Below, one piece after another: positions 38,640 to 48,924 of a stretch of DNA of 64,000 nt. Below the pieces are notes generated by a model. The model saw only the letters and a list, made by a program, of their open reading frames with translations, searched no databases and had not been told where the DNA came from. A program made the translations under genes and the position numbers. The stretch spans positions 62,001 to 126,000 of the forward strand of contig CAVUAF010000020.1 of the NCBI GenBank assembly GCA_963739375.1, read 5' to 3'. Origin of the DNA: CAVUAF01 sp963739375. Its GTDB lineage: Bacteria; Acidobacteriota; Terriglobia; Terriglobales; Acidobacteriaceae. Every line of letters starts with the position of its first letter. The stretch's first letter is position 1.

Positions 38640-40001
38640 TCATCCTTCCAGCGCTAACAGCAGCGGCTGTTCAAACGCTTCCGCGACCCAGCGCAGAAAG
38701 CGCGCCGCCTCGGCGCCGTCGATGATGCGGTGGTCGTAAGAGAGCGAGAGAGGCAGCCGGAGGCGGGGCACGAACTCGCCCGCGGGTACCCCGTCGTCGC
38801 CGGTTTCGCCGCGGGGCCGGAAGACCGGCTGCCATTCGGCGCGGGCGAGGCCGAGGATCGCCACCTCGGGCGCGTTGATGATGGGCGAGAAGAAGGTGCC
38901 GCCGATGCCGCCGAGGTTGGTGATGGTGAAGACGCCGCCCTCCATCTCCTCGGGCGCGAGCCTGCGGTCGCGCGCCTTCTCCGCCAGTTGCGCCAGCTCG
39001 ACCGCGAGCTGCGTGATGTTCTTCTTGTCCGCGTCGCGCACCACCGGCACCACCAGGCCGCGCTCGGTGTCCACGGCGACGCCAACGTGGACGTAGCGCT
39101 TGAGGATGAACTGCTCGTTGGCCAGATCGAGGCTCGCGGCGAATTTCGGGAAAACCTTCAGGGCCGACGCAATCACCTTGAGCGCGACGGCGGTGGTAGT
39201 GAGCTTGCCGCCGGCTTTCTCGACGCGGGCGGCGTAGCGCTGGCGCAGCGCCTCCAGCGCGGTGATGTCGGCCTGGTAATTCTGGGTGACCTGCGGGATG
39301 GTCCAGGCGACCCCCATCTGGCGCGCGGTGGCGCGGCGCAGGGCGGTCATCGGCTGGCGCTCGATCGCGCCCCACTTAGTGAAATCCGGCAGCGGCGCCG
39401 AGCGGGAGGGCGGCGCCCGCAGCCGCAGGCGCGGCCCTGGTCGCGCTCGCGAGCGTGGCGCTTCACGTCGTCACGCGTGACGCGGCCGGCTGGGCCGGTG
39501 CCCGCTACCTGGGTGATGTCTACCCCGATCTCGCGCGCGAGTTGCCGGACGGAAGGAGCGGCGGGCACGTCGGCGGCCGACTTCCCTCCCGGCGCGGCGG
39601 TGGGCGACGGGGTCACGGCGAAGCGGGTGACGGGCGGGGCCTCCTTCGCGGCGGGCGGCGGCGCGGGCGCGCGCTGCGGTTCGCGACGGGCGGGGGCGGT
39701 GCGGACGGCTTCTCGGCCACGGCCTTGGCTGCTGGTTCCGGGGCGGCCGGCGCGGGTGGTCCCGCTCCATCTTCGACCACAAGAATGCCTGGCCGACGCT
39801 GACCTTGTCGCCTTCCTTGACGCGAATCTCCGTGATCCTGCCGGCGGCGGGCGACGGCACCTCGATGGTCGCCTTGTCGGTTTCCAGCTCGACCACGGGC
39901 TGGTCCTTCTGGATGGTGTCGCCGGCCTTCACCAGCATGCGCACCAGGTCGCCCGCGCTTACGTTCTCGCCGAGTTCGGGCAGCTTGATCTCAGTGCTCA
40001 T
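38640..40001 (-). CDS. aceF: pyruvate dehydrogenase E2 (dihydrolipoamide acetyltransferase), frame broken
   Basis: About 450 codons in at least three frames. The N-terminal lipoyl domain has Lys43 in ETDKATIE; an Ala/Pro linker follows; then the E1/E3-binding domain (APSVRQLAREIGVDITQVAG ... GRVTRDDVKRHA) and the catalytic domain, ending with the active-site SYDHRIIDGAEAARFL. Breaks lie near 39400 and between about 39600 and 39770. All domains are present, so sequence error is likelier than decay. ATG 40001 is 12 bases after the aceE stop, giving an aceE-aceF operon. E3 is not in the window. Confidence 0.88.
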
Positions 40002-40013
40002 CGTGCCTTCGGA

Positions 40014-42717
40014 TCAGGTGAGGGCCGGGTTCGGTTTCTCGGGATCGATGCCGAGTTCCTGCAGGGCGCGCTGCACCACGGATTTCTCGATCTGGCCCGC
40101 GCGCGCCAGCGGTGCAGCGTGGCAAGACGACGAAGCGCGCGTCGACCTCGAAGAAGTCGCGCAGCGCGCGCGCGGCTCTCGCTGCGGCCGAAGCCGTCGG
40201 TGCCGAGGGCATGCAGGCGGCCGCGGCAGCCAGCGGGCGATCGAGTCGCGGCAGCGCCTTCAGGTAGTCGCGAGGCGGCCACGAACACGCCGGGCGCGTC
40301 CTTGCAGGCACTTGCGTGACGTAGGGCACGCGCGGCGTCTCGCCGGGATGCAGCAGGTTCCAGCGCTCGCAGGCGTGGCCGTCGCGGTAGAGCTCCTTGT
40401 AGCTGGTGACGCTCCAGACGTCGGCGGCCGACGCCGTACTTCTCTGCGAGGATCTCCTGCGCCTCGAGCGCCTCGTTCAGGATCGCGCCGCTGCCGAGCA
40501 GCTGCGCGCGCAGCTTGCGCCTTCGGCGTCGGCGGCGGCCGGCAGCCGGTACATGCCCCTGAGGATGCCGTCGCTGCGCGCCCTCCGGCATCGGCGGCAT
40601 GCGCGTAGTGCTCGTTCATCACCGTGAGGTAGTAGAAGATGTCTCTCCTGGTCCTCGTACATGCGCTGGATGCCGTCCTGCGACGATGACGGCCAGCTCG
40701 TAGGCGAACGCCGGGTCGTAGGCCAGCAGGTTGGGCACGGGCAGCGCCAGCAGGTGGCTGTGGCCGTCCTGGTGCTGCAGGCCTTCGCCGGCGAGCGTGG
40801 TGCGGCCGGCGGTGCCGCCGAGCAGGAAGCCCGCGCACGCGCATGTCGGCCGCCGCCCAGATCAGGTCGCCGATGCGCTGGAAGCCGAACATCGAGTAGA
40901 AGATGAAGAACGGAATCATGTTGACGCCGTGGGTGGCGTAGGCGGTGCCGGCGGCGATGAACGAGGACATCGAGCCGGCCTCGGTGATGCCCTCTTCGAG
41001 GATCTGCCCGTCCTTGGCTTCCTTGTAGTAGAGCAGCGTGTCCGTGTCGACCGGCTCGTAGAGCTGGCCCGACGTGCGAGTAGATGCCGACCTGGCGGAA
41101 CAGCGCCTCCATGCCGAAGGTGCGCGCCTCGTCGGGGACGATCGGCACGATGAGCTTGCCGATCTCCTGGTCGCGCAGCAGCTTGGCCAGCATGCGCACG
41201 AAGGCCATCGTCGTGGAGACCTCGCGGCCCTCGGTGCCCTGGTAGAATTCCTCGAACAGCGTCTCCGGAGTCGGCGCTCGAGCGGCTCGGCGCGCACCGC
41301 GCGCTGCGGCACGTAGCCGCCGCAGCGCCTGCGCGCCGCTCGTGCAGGTACTGCATCTCCGCGCTGTCCTCGGGCGGGCGGTAGAACGGCGCCTCGGCGA
41401 CGTCGTCGTCGGAGATCGGGATGCCGAAGCGGGTGCGGAACGTCGCGCAGCTCCTCTTCGTTCAGCTTCTTCTGCTGGTGGGTGATGTTCTTGCCTTCGC
41501 CGGCTTCGCCGAGGCCGTAGCCCTTGATGGTCTGGGCCAGGATCACCGTCGGCGCGCCCTTGTGCTCGACGGCGCGCCTTGTAGGCGGCGTAGACCTTAT
41601 CCGGATCGTGGCCGCCGAGCGCGCAGCTTCTGCAGCTGCTCGTCGGAGAGATGCTCGACCATGTTCGAGCAGCCGCGGGTCGGCGCCGAAGAAGTGCTTG
41701 CGGATGTAGGCGCCGGCCTCGACGACGATACTTCTGGTACTCGCCGTCCACGATCTCGCCCATGCGCTTGACCAGCAGGCCGTCGGTGTCCTTCGCGAGG
41801 AGCGGGTCCCAGTCGCTGCCCCAGATGCACCTTGATGACGTTCCAGCCGGCGCCGCGGAAGACGGCCTCGAGTTCCTGGATGATCTTGCCGTTGCCGCGC
41901 ACCGGGCCGTCGAGCCGCTGCAGGTTGCAGTTGATGACGAAGATCAGGTTGTCGAGCTTCTCGCGCGCCGCCAGCGTGATGGCGCCCAGCGCTTCCGGCT
42001 CGTCGGTTTCGCCGTCGCCGAGGAACGCCCAGACCTTCGCGTCGGTGGTCGGCTTCAGGCCGCGGTCTTCGAGGTAGCGGTTGAAGCGCGCCTGGTAGAT
42101 GGCCATGATCGGGCCCAGGCCCATCGAGACGGTGGGGAACTCCCAGAAGTCCGGCATCAGCCACGGGATGCGGATAGGAGGAGAGCCCGCCGCCGGGCTT
42201 CAGTTCGCGGCGGAAGTTCTCCAGCTGCTCTTGCGGTGAGGCGGCCTTCAGGAAGGCGCGGGCGTAGATGCCCGGGCGAGGCGTGGCCCTGGAAGTAGAC
42301 GAGGTCGCCTTCAGTGCTCGTCGTCGCGTGCCGCGGAAGAAATGGTTGAAGCCGACCTCGTAGAGCGTGGCGGCCGAGGCGTAGGTGGAGATGTGGCCGC
42401 CGATGCCGCTCTTCCAGCGGTTGGCGCGGACGACCATGGCCATCGCGTTCCAGCGGATGAGGCTCTTGATGCGGCGCTCGATCTCCTGCGCCGGGAAAGG
42501 GCGGCTGCTCGGCGGCGGGGATGGTGTTGATGTAGGGGGTGTTCGCGGTAAACGGCAGCTTGACGCCGGTCTGGACCACATGCTGGCGGAGCTCCTGCAG
42601 GAGGGTGCCGGCGCGCTGCGGCCCCTGGTGCCGCAGCACGTAGTCCATGGAATCCAGCCACTCGCGAGTTTCCAGCGCTTCCAGTTCAGCGGCCGGGCGA
42701 CCGTTCCCGTCTGCCAT
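40014..42717 (-). CDS. aceE: pyruvate dehydrogenase E1 (homodimeric AceE type), frame broken many times
   Basis: About 900 codons, the right size for AceE, the thiamine diphosphate enzyme that decarboxylates pyruvate. Sequence is spread over three frames with roughly one shift per 100-150 bases. In order: LDSMDYVLRHQGPQRAGTLL at the start, SGIGGHISTYASAATLYEVG, YFQGHASPGIYARAF, MPDFWEFPTVSMGLGPIMAI, WAFLGDGETDEPE with the ThDP motif GDGE, TVILAQTIKGYGLGEAGEGK, VPDEARTFGMEALFR, and FIAAGTAYATHGVNMIPFFIF. Checked shifts are mostly single-base insertions between codons. Start ATG 42717. No block is missing. Confidence 0.88.
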
Positions 42718-42812
42718 CACAGCCCTCTACCTTCCCCATTTGCGGCAGGAAAACTAGCAATCTTAGCAGATGCAAAACGCGCAGAGAGGTTCGGGTTTCA
42801 CCGCGCTGGCGC

Positions 42813-43649
42813 TTACTTGAAGCGCAGCCACGGGAAGCGCGCGAAACGGTAGCCGACGATGAGCTTGAGCAGGAGGTGGTCGGTGGAGCGGGTGCCGCCC
42901 CAGCCGGCCCCCAGGTTGACCTCCCACTTGGGCCCCAGGTCGAGGTCGGCGGCGGCAAACACCTGTTGCTGCTGCTCGCGCAGGGGATCGAAGTTGCCGA
43001 TGGGGCCCAGCCCGCCGTAATACTCCAGGCCAACCGCGGCTTTCTTGAACAGGTCGTAACCAAGCTTGGCGTTGGGGACGAATTCCCAACCCTGGTTCGC
43101 CCCCGGCCCGCGAAATGATTTTTCCAGCGCAGGATTGAAAGCCAGATACCACTTGCCCAGCTTCTTGTCGACGATAGGGCGAATCTCCCACGTCCAGGTG
43201 TCGGCGGCGTAGACCGGGCGCACGTAGCCGAATTCGGTGGAGAGGCTTAGCCCGACCGGCCACTTCCATTTCTCCGGGATACGCACCCGCGGCCGCAGGT
43301 GGCTGCCGACGAAATCCCACCCGGTGCGGGACTGGATGGAGGTGAAGACGTAGAAGCCGGTCTCGAACCAGTCGTTGAAGCCGTGCGTGATCTCCAGCGT
43401 TTCATGGACGGCGTGGTGGGTGGGGAGCACGCCGTCTTCGACTGTCTTGCGCCCCTGCACGGTGAAGTTGGTGTGAAACTCCACCATGGTGCGGTGGCGC
43501 TCGACGGTGTCGGAGGGATAGACCTGGATCTCGTAGTTCTCCTGCGCGCGGCAGGCGGGGCCGAAGGCCAGAAGAACGACGGCGCCGAACAGAGCTTGCT
43601 TGAGGATCAAACCAACTCTCCCACGACAGCCAACGATATTAGCAGTCAA
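42813..43649 (-). CDS. outer-membrane beta-barrel protein, unknown function
   Basis: 278 residues with a signal peptide (ALFGAVVLLAFGPACRA). The mature part alternates polar and aromatic residues in strands (WFETGFYVFTSIQSRTGWDF, LSLSTEFGYVRPVY, WEVNLGAGWGG) and ends YRFARFPWLRFK, a terminal aromatic suited to BAM-assisted insertion. Overall like small transporter-type barrels. It lies upstream of aceE on the same strand with 95 bases between; a shared transcript is possible. Substrate unknown. Confidence 0.75.
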   Translation of the reverse strand: MTANIVGCRGRVGLILKQALFGAVVLLAFGPACRAQENYEIQVYPSDTVERHRTMVEFHTNFTVQGRKTVEDGVLPTHHAVHETLEITHGFNDWFETGFYVFTSIQSRTGWDFVGSHLRPRVRIPEKWKWPVGLSLSTEFGYVRPVYAADTWTWEIRPIVDKKLGKWYLAFNPALEKSFRGPGANQGWEFVPNAKLGYDLFKKAAVGLEYYGGLGPIGNFDPLREQQQQVFAAADLDLGPKWEVNLGAGWGGTRSTDHLLLKLIVGYRFARFPWLRFK

Positions 43650-43763
43650 CTCGGCGCGAGGTGCGGCGGGAGGGATTGCCGAAATTCAGTCCTCCGGGGG
43701 GGTGGCGAGTCTGTCAACCTCGCGCCATACCCGCGCGGCGCCGCGCAGGCTACACTCGGGCTG

Positions 43764-44948
43764 ATGACCCCGGTGGAAACGCGGCACGCGATTGGCGAAT
43801 GGCGACTAGCGCGTACGCTGCTGCCGATTTATGCCGAACTCGCGCCTCCCGATCTGCCCCCGCCCTGCCCGGCCAGCGATTTACACGAGGCCCGCAGCGA
43901 CGCCGCCCTGCGCCAGGTGCTGGACTGGTTCGGCGCGGTGGACGAGCGGTTGAAGCCGCAGGAGTTCCGCAGCCGGTTACGCGCGGCGGCAGGAGCGGAC
44001 TTGGGTGCGGCCCTGGAACTGGTACTGGAGCGCCTGCTGACGGCGCCTGCCGCCACCGCCGAGCAGGTGCAGAAGGTGGATGAAGCCTGCTTCGATTATT
44101 TTTGCCTGTATGCGCCGCCCAGCTTTCACGCCCGCCGCGTCGCCCGCGAAGACGTGGCGGCGGTGCTGGAGCCGGCCCTCAAGCACGCGCCCCTCGGCGG
44201 CGGCTTGCCGCGCGGCATGGACGCGCTGCTGGCCCGGCTGGAGGCCCTGCCGACGCTGCCGCAGCTGGCCGCGTCCGACGTGCTGCCCCAGGCGCGCGCC
44301 CTGCGGCTGGCGGACGCGGCGGGATGCTGCGAGCGCGGCGCGCTCATTGCCTTCACCCACTTCAACTACGTGGCGCACGTCACCCGCACCCGGCTGGCGC
44401 GCGCGGATGCGGAGTACATCCTGGCGGCAGAGGCGGAACTGCGGGCCCGCCAGGTGGTAGCGCTGGATTGTGCGGGCGTTGGCGCCGAGCCGCGGGAGCA
44501 ACTGCTGGCGCGGATGCGCGCGCTGCTGGCGGGCAGCGAAGCCGTGTCGGGGCAGAACTTGCGGCTGATCGCGGCGGCGCGGCTGGCGACCGAGAAACTG
44601 CTCGGAGCGGATACGGTGCAACGCGTCCCCGCGGCACCACCGGTCGAGCGCGCGGCGCTGCCGGCCGCGGTCACAGTATCCGCGATGGAGACGGCGGCGG
44701 AGGCTGCACCCGCACCACTAACGATGCCGCTGGCGGAGGAGCAGCCCGCCGTTCCGGCCGCGCCCGCACCGGTTGCAGCGCTGCCGGCCGTGCCCGCGGA
44801 AGCACCGCCGGCCGCGCCGCACATGGTTTTCGCCTACGACGTCGTGGACGAATTCTGCGCCCGCACCTACCCGTTCACGCGCAGTCACAAGGCGCCGCGG
44901 CGGCGGACCGAAGATCTGTTTGTCGTGGAACCGGGTCCCCAACGTTGA
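43764..44948 (+). CDS. paralogue 1 of an unrecognised three-gene family
   Basis: 394 residues from ATG 43764; the open frame extends much further upstream without similarity. It shares with the next two genes an N-terminal WRLARTLLPIYAELA, a middle CLYAPPSFHARRVAREDVAA then VLEPAL, and ALIAFTHFNYVAHVTRTRL. Residues ~265-340 are an Ala/Pro-rich linker, followed by a short tail, FAYDVVDEFCARTYPF. No signal peptide or membrane helix, so cytoplasmic. Function unknown. Beside CHAD, ppx and ppk1. Confidence 0.75.
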   Translation: MTPVETRHAIGEWRLARTLLPIYAELAPPDLPPPCPASDLHEARSDAALRQVLDWFGAVDERLKPQEFRSRLRAAAGADLGAALELVLERLLTAPAATAEQVQKVDEACFDYFCLYAPPSFHARRVAREDVAAVLEPALKHAPLGGGLPRGMDALLARLEALPTLPQLAASDVLPQARALRLADAAGCCERGALIAFTHFNYVAHVTRTRLARADAEYILAAEAELRARQVVALDCAGVGAEPREQLLARMRALLAGSEAVSGQNLRLIAAARLATEKLLGADTVQRVPAAPPVERAALPAAVTVSAMETAAEAAPAPLTMPLAEEQPAVPAAPAPVAALPAVPAEAPPAAPHMVFAYDVVDEFCARTYPFTRSHKAPRRRTEDLFVVEPGPQR

Positions 44949-45005
44949 CGGTCGCGCCGAGTGCCGCCCCGAGCGGCAAAGCGCGCTAGCAACAGTCCGG
45001 CGCTA

Positions 45006-46052
45006 CTAGTGGGCGCCGTGGGAACGGCCGTTGGCGGGAGGCTGGGGCTCGTCGTCGAAACCCGCAGCCGGCGGCCGGGTTTGCAGCAGGATGGTGTGGA
45101 CCTCGGTGGCGAGGGCGCGCATCTGGGCCTGCAGGTCCTGCATGCCGGCGGTCAGCAGGACGACGCTGCTGGTGAGGTCGCGGACGCGGCGCTCCATAGG
45201 GGGCAACATGGAACCCTCGACGGCTTCGCGGGAAAGCGCCAGGCGCTCGAGGATCTCGCTGGTGCTGATCTCGGCGAACGGCGGCACCTGCCACGCGGAC
45301 CAGGCCTGCAGCAGCAGCTCGACCGGTTCTTCCTCCGCGGCGCCGCCGCTGCGAACCTGAATGGTGTCGTCGCCGCGTTCGTGCAGCGCGGCCAGTCCCT
45401 GTACCACGAACTGCGCGTCGGCCTTGGCGATTGCGGTGAGGCGCGCGGCCAGCCGCGCCTGGAGCCAGGTCAGCGCCACCAGCGCCAGCGGGGTGAAGTA
45501 GCGGGGACCAACCGCGGCGCGCAATTCGCGGCCGGCTTCCACCACGCGATGGTGCACCAGATCGGCGCAGGTGGCGCAGGCATCGGCGGTGGCCACCAGG
45601 AGCGGCGCAGCGGTCAGCCACTCCGGCAAATTAAGATCGCATTTTCCGACCACCGGCTCGAGCACTTCCGCAACGTCGGGGAGGGTGAGGTCGCGGCCGG
45701 CAAAGCTGGGGGGCGCCCCGAGTTCGAGATAGCGGGCGAGGAGGAAGTCGAGCTTATCGCGGTCCGCGGGTGGAGGAGCGCCCTTGAGCAGTACGCGCTG
45801 CGCCAGCGCCTGGAGTTCGCTCTCCGACTCGGCGAAGCCGGCGCGGTGGCAGCCGGCACGGAACTGCTCAGGAGTGAGCGCTGCGTCGATCTGGTCAAAC
45901 CAGGCTTCGAGCTGGCCGAGGACTTGTTCCTCGCTGGAGCCGGCGTCGGTCAACGACGGCAGCGCCAGCGGGGGAACGGCCGCCGTGGCAAGATGCCGAT
46001 AAATGGGATGTAGCCGCCGCGCCGAGCGCCAGCGCGCCACGAAGTTTTGCAT
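45006..46052 (-). CDS. paralogue 2 of the unrecognised family
   Basis: 348 residues from ATG 46050-46052, on the opposite strand to its two relatives. Shared blocks: RWRSARRLHPIYRHLA, DRDKLDFLLARYLELGAPPS with FAGRDLTLPDVAEVLEPVVG, and ALVALTWLQARL. The C-terminal part has helical LSREAVEGSMLPPMERRVRD and a hydrophilic tail. No membrane helix. It converges with paralogue 1 and diverges from paralogue 3 across a 190-base gap. Confidence 0.75.
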   Translation of the reverse strand: MQNFVARWRSARRLHPIYRHLATAAVPPLALPSLTDAGSSEEQVLGQLEAWFDQIDAALTPEQFRAGCHRAGFAESESELQALAQRVLLKGAPPPADRDKLDFLLARYLELGAPPSFAGRDLTLPDVAEVLEPVVGKCDLNLPEWLTAAPLLVATADACATCADLVHHRVVEAGRELRAAVGPRYFTPLALVALTWLQARLAARLTAIAKADAQFVVQGLAALHERGDDTIQVRSGGAAEEEPVELLLQAWSAWQVPPFAEISTSEILERLALSREAVEGSMLPPMERRVRDLTSSVVLLTAGMQDLQAQMRALATEVHTILLQTRPPAAGFDDEPQPPANGRSHGAH

Positions 46053-46242
46053 AAGCCCGACTCGCGCGGCGACCCAGCGCCGCGTGTTACGACCGTATCA
46101 CCGCTGGCCGCGCCCGCGGCTTGACTAGTGATGTACACGCCGGCTGCCAACCGGGTGCGCGTGGGAATTGCAACCGTTAACAGCGGCGCCGTTGTATTCT
46201 TTTTTGGAACCGCTCTAGACTGGCGGCGAGCAAGGCCCAACC

Positions 46243-47955
46243 ATGCCTCCTGCGACCAATTCCGCACGCGCGGCGGAACAGTGGCGGCTTACGCGCCGCC
46301 TGTACCCCATCTATGCCGCGCTCGCCCTGCAGTTCGATCTGGGACAACCGCCGTATGGCGAAGACCTGCGCGGCGTGGAAACGAAATCCGAGCCCGAGGT
46401 GCTGGAAAGCGTGGAGCGCTGGCTGGCCCAGATGGACGAGCGCATCCAGGCGCACCAGTTCCGCCACGTGCTGCAAGGCAGCGATGTGGCCAAGACGGAG
46501 CAGAAGCTGCACGCGCTGGTGGAGCGGTATCACAGCAAGCGTAACAAGGGCGAAGCGGATCGCGACAAGCTCGACTTCCTGCTCGCGCATTACTTCTCCG
46601 CCTGTGCGCCGCCGAGTCTGCACGAGCGCGAGGTCCGGCTGGAGGACGTGGCCGACGTGCTGGAGCCGGTGCTGGGGGAGTGTTCGAGCGTGTTGCCCGG
46701 CTGGCTGGCGCCGCTGGAACAACTGGTGGAGCTGCTGCGCAGCGCGACGTCGCTGGCCGACCTGAACGAGCGGAAGATCATCCCGCGGGGCCGGCAGTTG
46801 AAGGCCGCGTGCCAGCAGATGTATTTCGGCAGCAGCGCGCTGGTGGCGTTCACGCGCTTCAATTACATCGTGAGCCGCACCCTGTTCCGGCTGATGAACT
46901 CGGACATCGCGGCCAGCGAGCGGGCGATTACGCAGCTGCGGAGCTGGAACGTACTGGCGGTGGACTGCACGGGCGCGCAACTTGACCCGGACCAGTCGCT
47001 CGCCAGCGTGGCCGAGATTCTCACTAACTACAAGACGCGCCGCGCCGGCGAGTACGGCATCGACGATTCGCTGCGGCGGGTGATACAACTGCGCGCGGCA
47101 CTGGAGACGGCGGTAGCGCGGCACGGTCCGTCGCCGGTAACCGGCGGCGAGATGCGCATGCGGCGCCTGGAAGCGCAGGTACAGGAGCTGAGCAGCGAGT
47201 TACAGCGGCTGCGCGAAGCGTTGGCACACCACGCGGCCACGAGCTCCCGGGAGATCGAAGCCGCCGCGGAACAGGCGCGGCAGGCGACGCACGCGGCGCA
47301 GCAGACGGCGGCCGCGCTGGAGCGAGCGGCGGCGGCCAAAGCCAGCCAACCTGCCGCCGGCAGTGCGACACCGGTGGCTGATTCCGCAACCATGCCGGCG
47401 CCGCCAGCGACCGAGTCGGGGAAGATGAAGGCGGTACCGCCGGTGCGCGCCGAAGCCAGCGATTCGGCGAAAATGTACGCCGTTCTCGGGGCGCAACGCG
47501 TCCCCTTGAGTCCGCAGGACCGGGCGAGCGCGGAACAACCGAGCGCCTACGCGAGCATCGATGCCACTATCGCGAGCGTGACGCAAGAGCTTTCGCAATC
47601 CTCTCCGGGGACGAAGCGGCGCACGTCGGCCAGCATCCGGCTGCCCGGCACGGTGTTGCTGCTCTCGGAGGCGGAGATCAACGCCTTCCTCGACCCCACG
47701 AGCGACGAGGAAGGCGTGCTGCGCCGCTCGGTGGCGGCGCGCATCATGGTGGTGGACGCGGTGGAACGCGCGAAGCGCGGCCACATCAATGGCGGCGTGG
47801 AACACGCGGTGGAAGCGGCGCAGGCGGAACTAAAGCGGGTCGAGACCGCCATCGCCGCGCACCAGCAATCGCGGCAACTGGAAGCCGCCGGCGCGCTCAG
47901 CGCCGCGCATCGCCAGCTCTCGGTCGTCCTGCAACACGCCCTCAAAAGGCGCTAG
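46243..47955 (+). CDS. paralogue 3 of the unrecognised family, with long coiled coil
   Basis: 570 residues from ATG 46243. The N-terminal ~290 residues match the other two: WRLTRRLYPIYAALA, DRDKLDFLLAHYFSACAPPS with LHEREVRLEDVADVLEPVLG, and ALVAFTRFNYIVSRTLFRL. Then a coiled coil (MRRLEAQVQELSSELQRLRE and an Ala-rich stretch), a low-complexity linker, and a C-terminal helical domain (LPGTVLLLSEAEINAFLDPT ... VEHAVEAAQAELKRVETAIA). Cytoplasmic by sequence. Function unknown; CHAD begins 90 bases downstream on the same strand. Confidence 0.75.
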   Translation: MPPATNSARAAEQWRLTRRLYPIYAALALQFDLGQPPYGEDLRGVETKSEPEVLESVERWLAQMDERIQAHQFRHVLQGSDVAKTEQKLHALVERYHSKRNKGEADRDKLDFLLAHYFSACAPPSLHEREVRLEDVADVLEPVLGECSSVLPGWLAPLEQLVELLRSATSLADLNERKIIPRGRQLKAACQQMYFGSSALVAFTRFNYIVSRTLFRLMNSDIAASERAITQLRSWNVLAVDCTGAQLDPDQSLASVAEILTNYKTRRAGEYGIDDSLRRVIQLRAALETAVARHGPSPVTGGEMRMRRLEAQVQELSSELQRLREALAHHAATSSREIEAAAEQARQATHAAQQTAAALERAAAAKASQPAAGSATPVADSATMPAPPATESGKMKAVPPVRAEASDSAKMYAVLGAQRVPLSPQDRASAEQPSAYASIDATIASVTQELSQSSPGTKRRTSASIRLPGTVLLLSEAEINAFLDPTSDEEGVLRRSVAARIMVVDAVERAKRGHINGGVEHAVEAAQAELKRVETAIAAHQQSRQLEAAGALSAAHRQLSVVLQHALKRR

Positions 47956-48060
47956 CTGGGAGCTGCCGCGGCTCAATCCCAACCGGCAGTAACGCCGCGC
48001 CGCCGCCTGCCGTAACCGCGGCGGCTTGAATCGCACGCGCTGGTGGGCTATCGTGACGCG

Positions 48061-48912
48061 GTGACCAGCCGGACCCAGCGCACTACCCTTCTCTTCCGCC
48101 GGGTCCTGGAACTGCCCGCCAAAATTGCTGCCGACCCCTCGCCCAAGCGGGTGCACGACCTGCGGACGACGGTGCGCCGCGTCGAAGTGCTGCTGGCCCA
48201 ATGCGGTGATGCCGCCGACGCCAAGTTCCGGCGGCGGCTGGGGAAGCTGCGTAAAGCTGCCGGCAAGGTGCGCGACCTCGACGTGCAAATCGACGCGGCG
48301 GGCGCGCTCGACGGCGGCGTGGCCGGCCGGGAAAAGGCGGCCCTGCTGCGCGCGCTGGAGAAAATCCGCGCCCGGAGACTGCGCAAGCTCAACGGCCAGA
48401 TCAGCAAGCACACGGGCAAGCGCTTCGCCCGGCGGGTGCGCGAGATGCGAGCGCAGGTGGCGCGCGCCGACGACGACGAAGCGGCTACGAGTCAGCCGGA
48501 CGCGCGCCGGGCGCTGGATGCGTTCGCCGCCGCCGCGCGCACGCCACTGACCGAAGCCAACCTGCATGGCTTCCGGCTCGCCTGCAAGCAGGCGCGCTAC
48601 CTCGCCGAGGGCGGCGAGGACCCGCTGGCGCGGCGTGTGGTCAACGAACTGAAGGCCATCCAGGATGCGGTCGGGACGTGGCACGATTGCGTGGTGCTGA
48701 ACGCCTCCGCCGAGCGGATGGTGAGCGGCCCGGGACGGGCGGCGCTGCTGGCGGTGCTGCGGGTGCGGCGGCGATCGCTGCTGGCCAATGCCCAGCGCGT
48801 GAGCAGCGACGTCCGCGACCGGCTGCTCACGCTGCGCGCGTCCCTCGACGAGAACAAGATTCCACCCTCCCGCGTCCGACCACCGGCAGCGCCGGTGGCG
48901 GTGGCGGGCTAG
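48061..48912 (+). CDS. CHAD-domain protein (polyphosphate-binding)
   Basis: About 283 residues from GTG 48061 (or GTG 48043). CHAD is an all-helical domain rich in conserved His and basic residues that binds inorganic polyphosphate. Visible are KRVHDLRTTVRRVEVLL, AAGKVRDLDVQID, NLHGFRLACKQARYLAE and AIQDAVGTWHDCVVL, the two repeats of the fold. No CYTH domain is attached. It stands 12 bases before ppx, surely one operon, and near ppk1, supporting a polyphosphate role. Confidence 0.92.
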   Translation: MTSRTQRTTLLFRRVLELPAKIAADPSPKRVHDLRTTVRRVEVLLAQCGDAADAKFRRRLGKLRKAAGKVRDLDVQIDAAGALDGGVAGREKAALLRALEKIRARRLRKLNGQISKHTGKRFARRVREMRAQVARADDDEAATSQPDARRALDAFAAAARTPLTEANLHGFRLACKQARYLAEGGEDPLARRVVNELKAIQDAVGTWHDCVVLNASAERMVSGPGRAALLAVLRVRRRSLLANAQRVSSDVRDRLLTLRASLDENKIPPSRVRPPAAPVAVAG

Positions 48913-48924
48913 TCCCCTTCCCCG

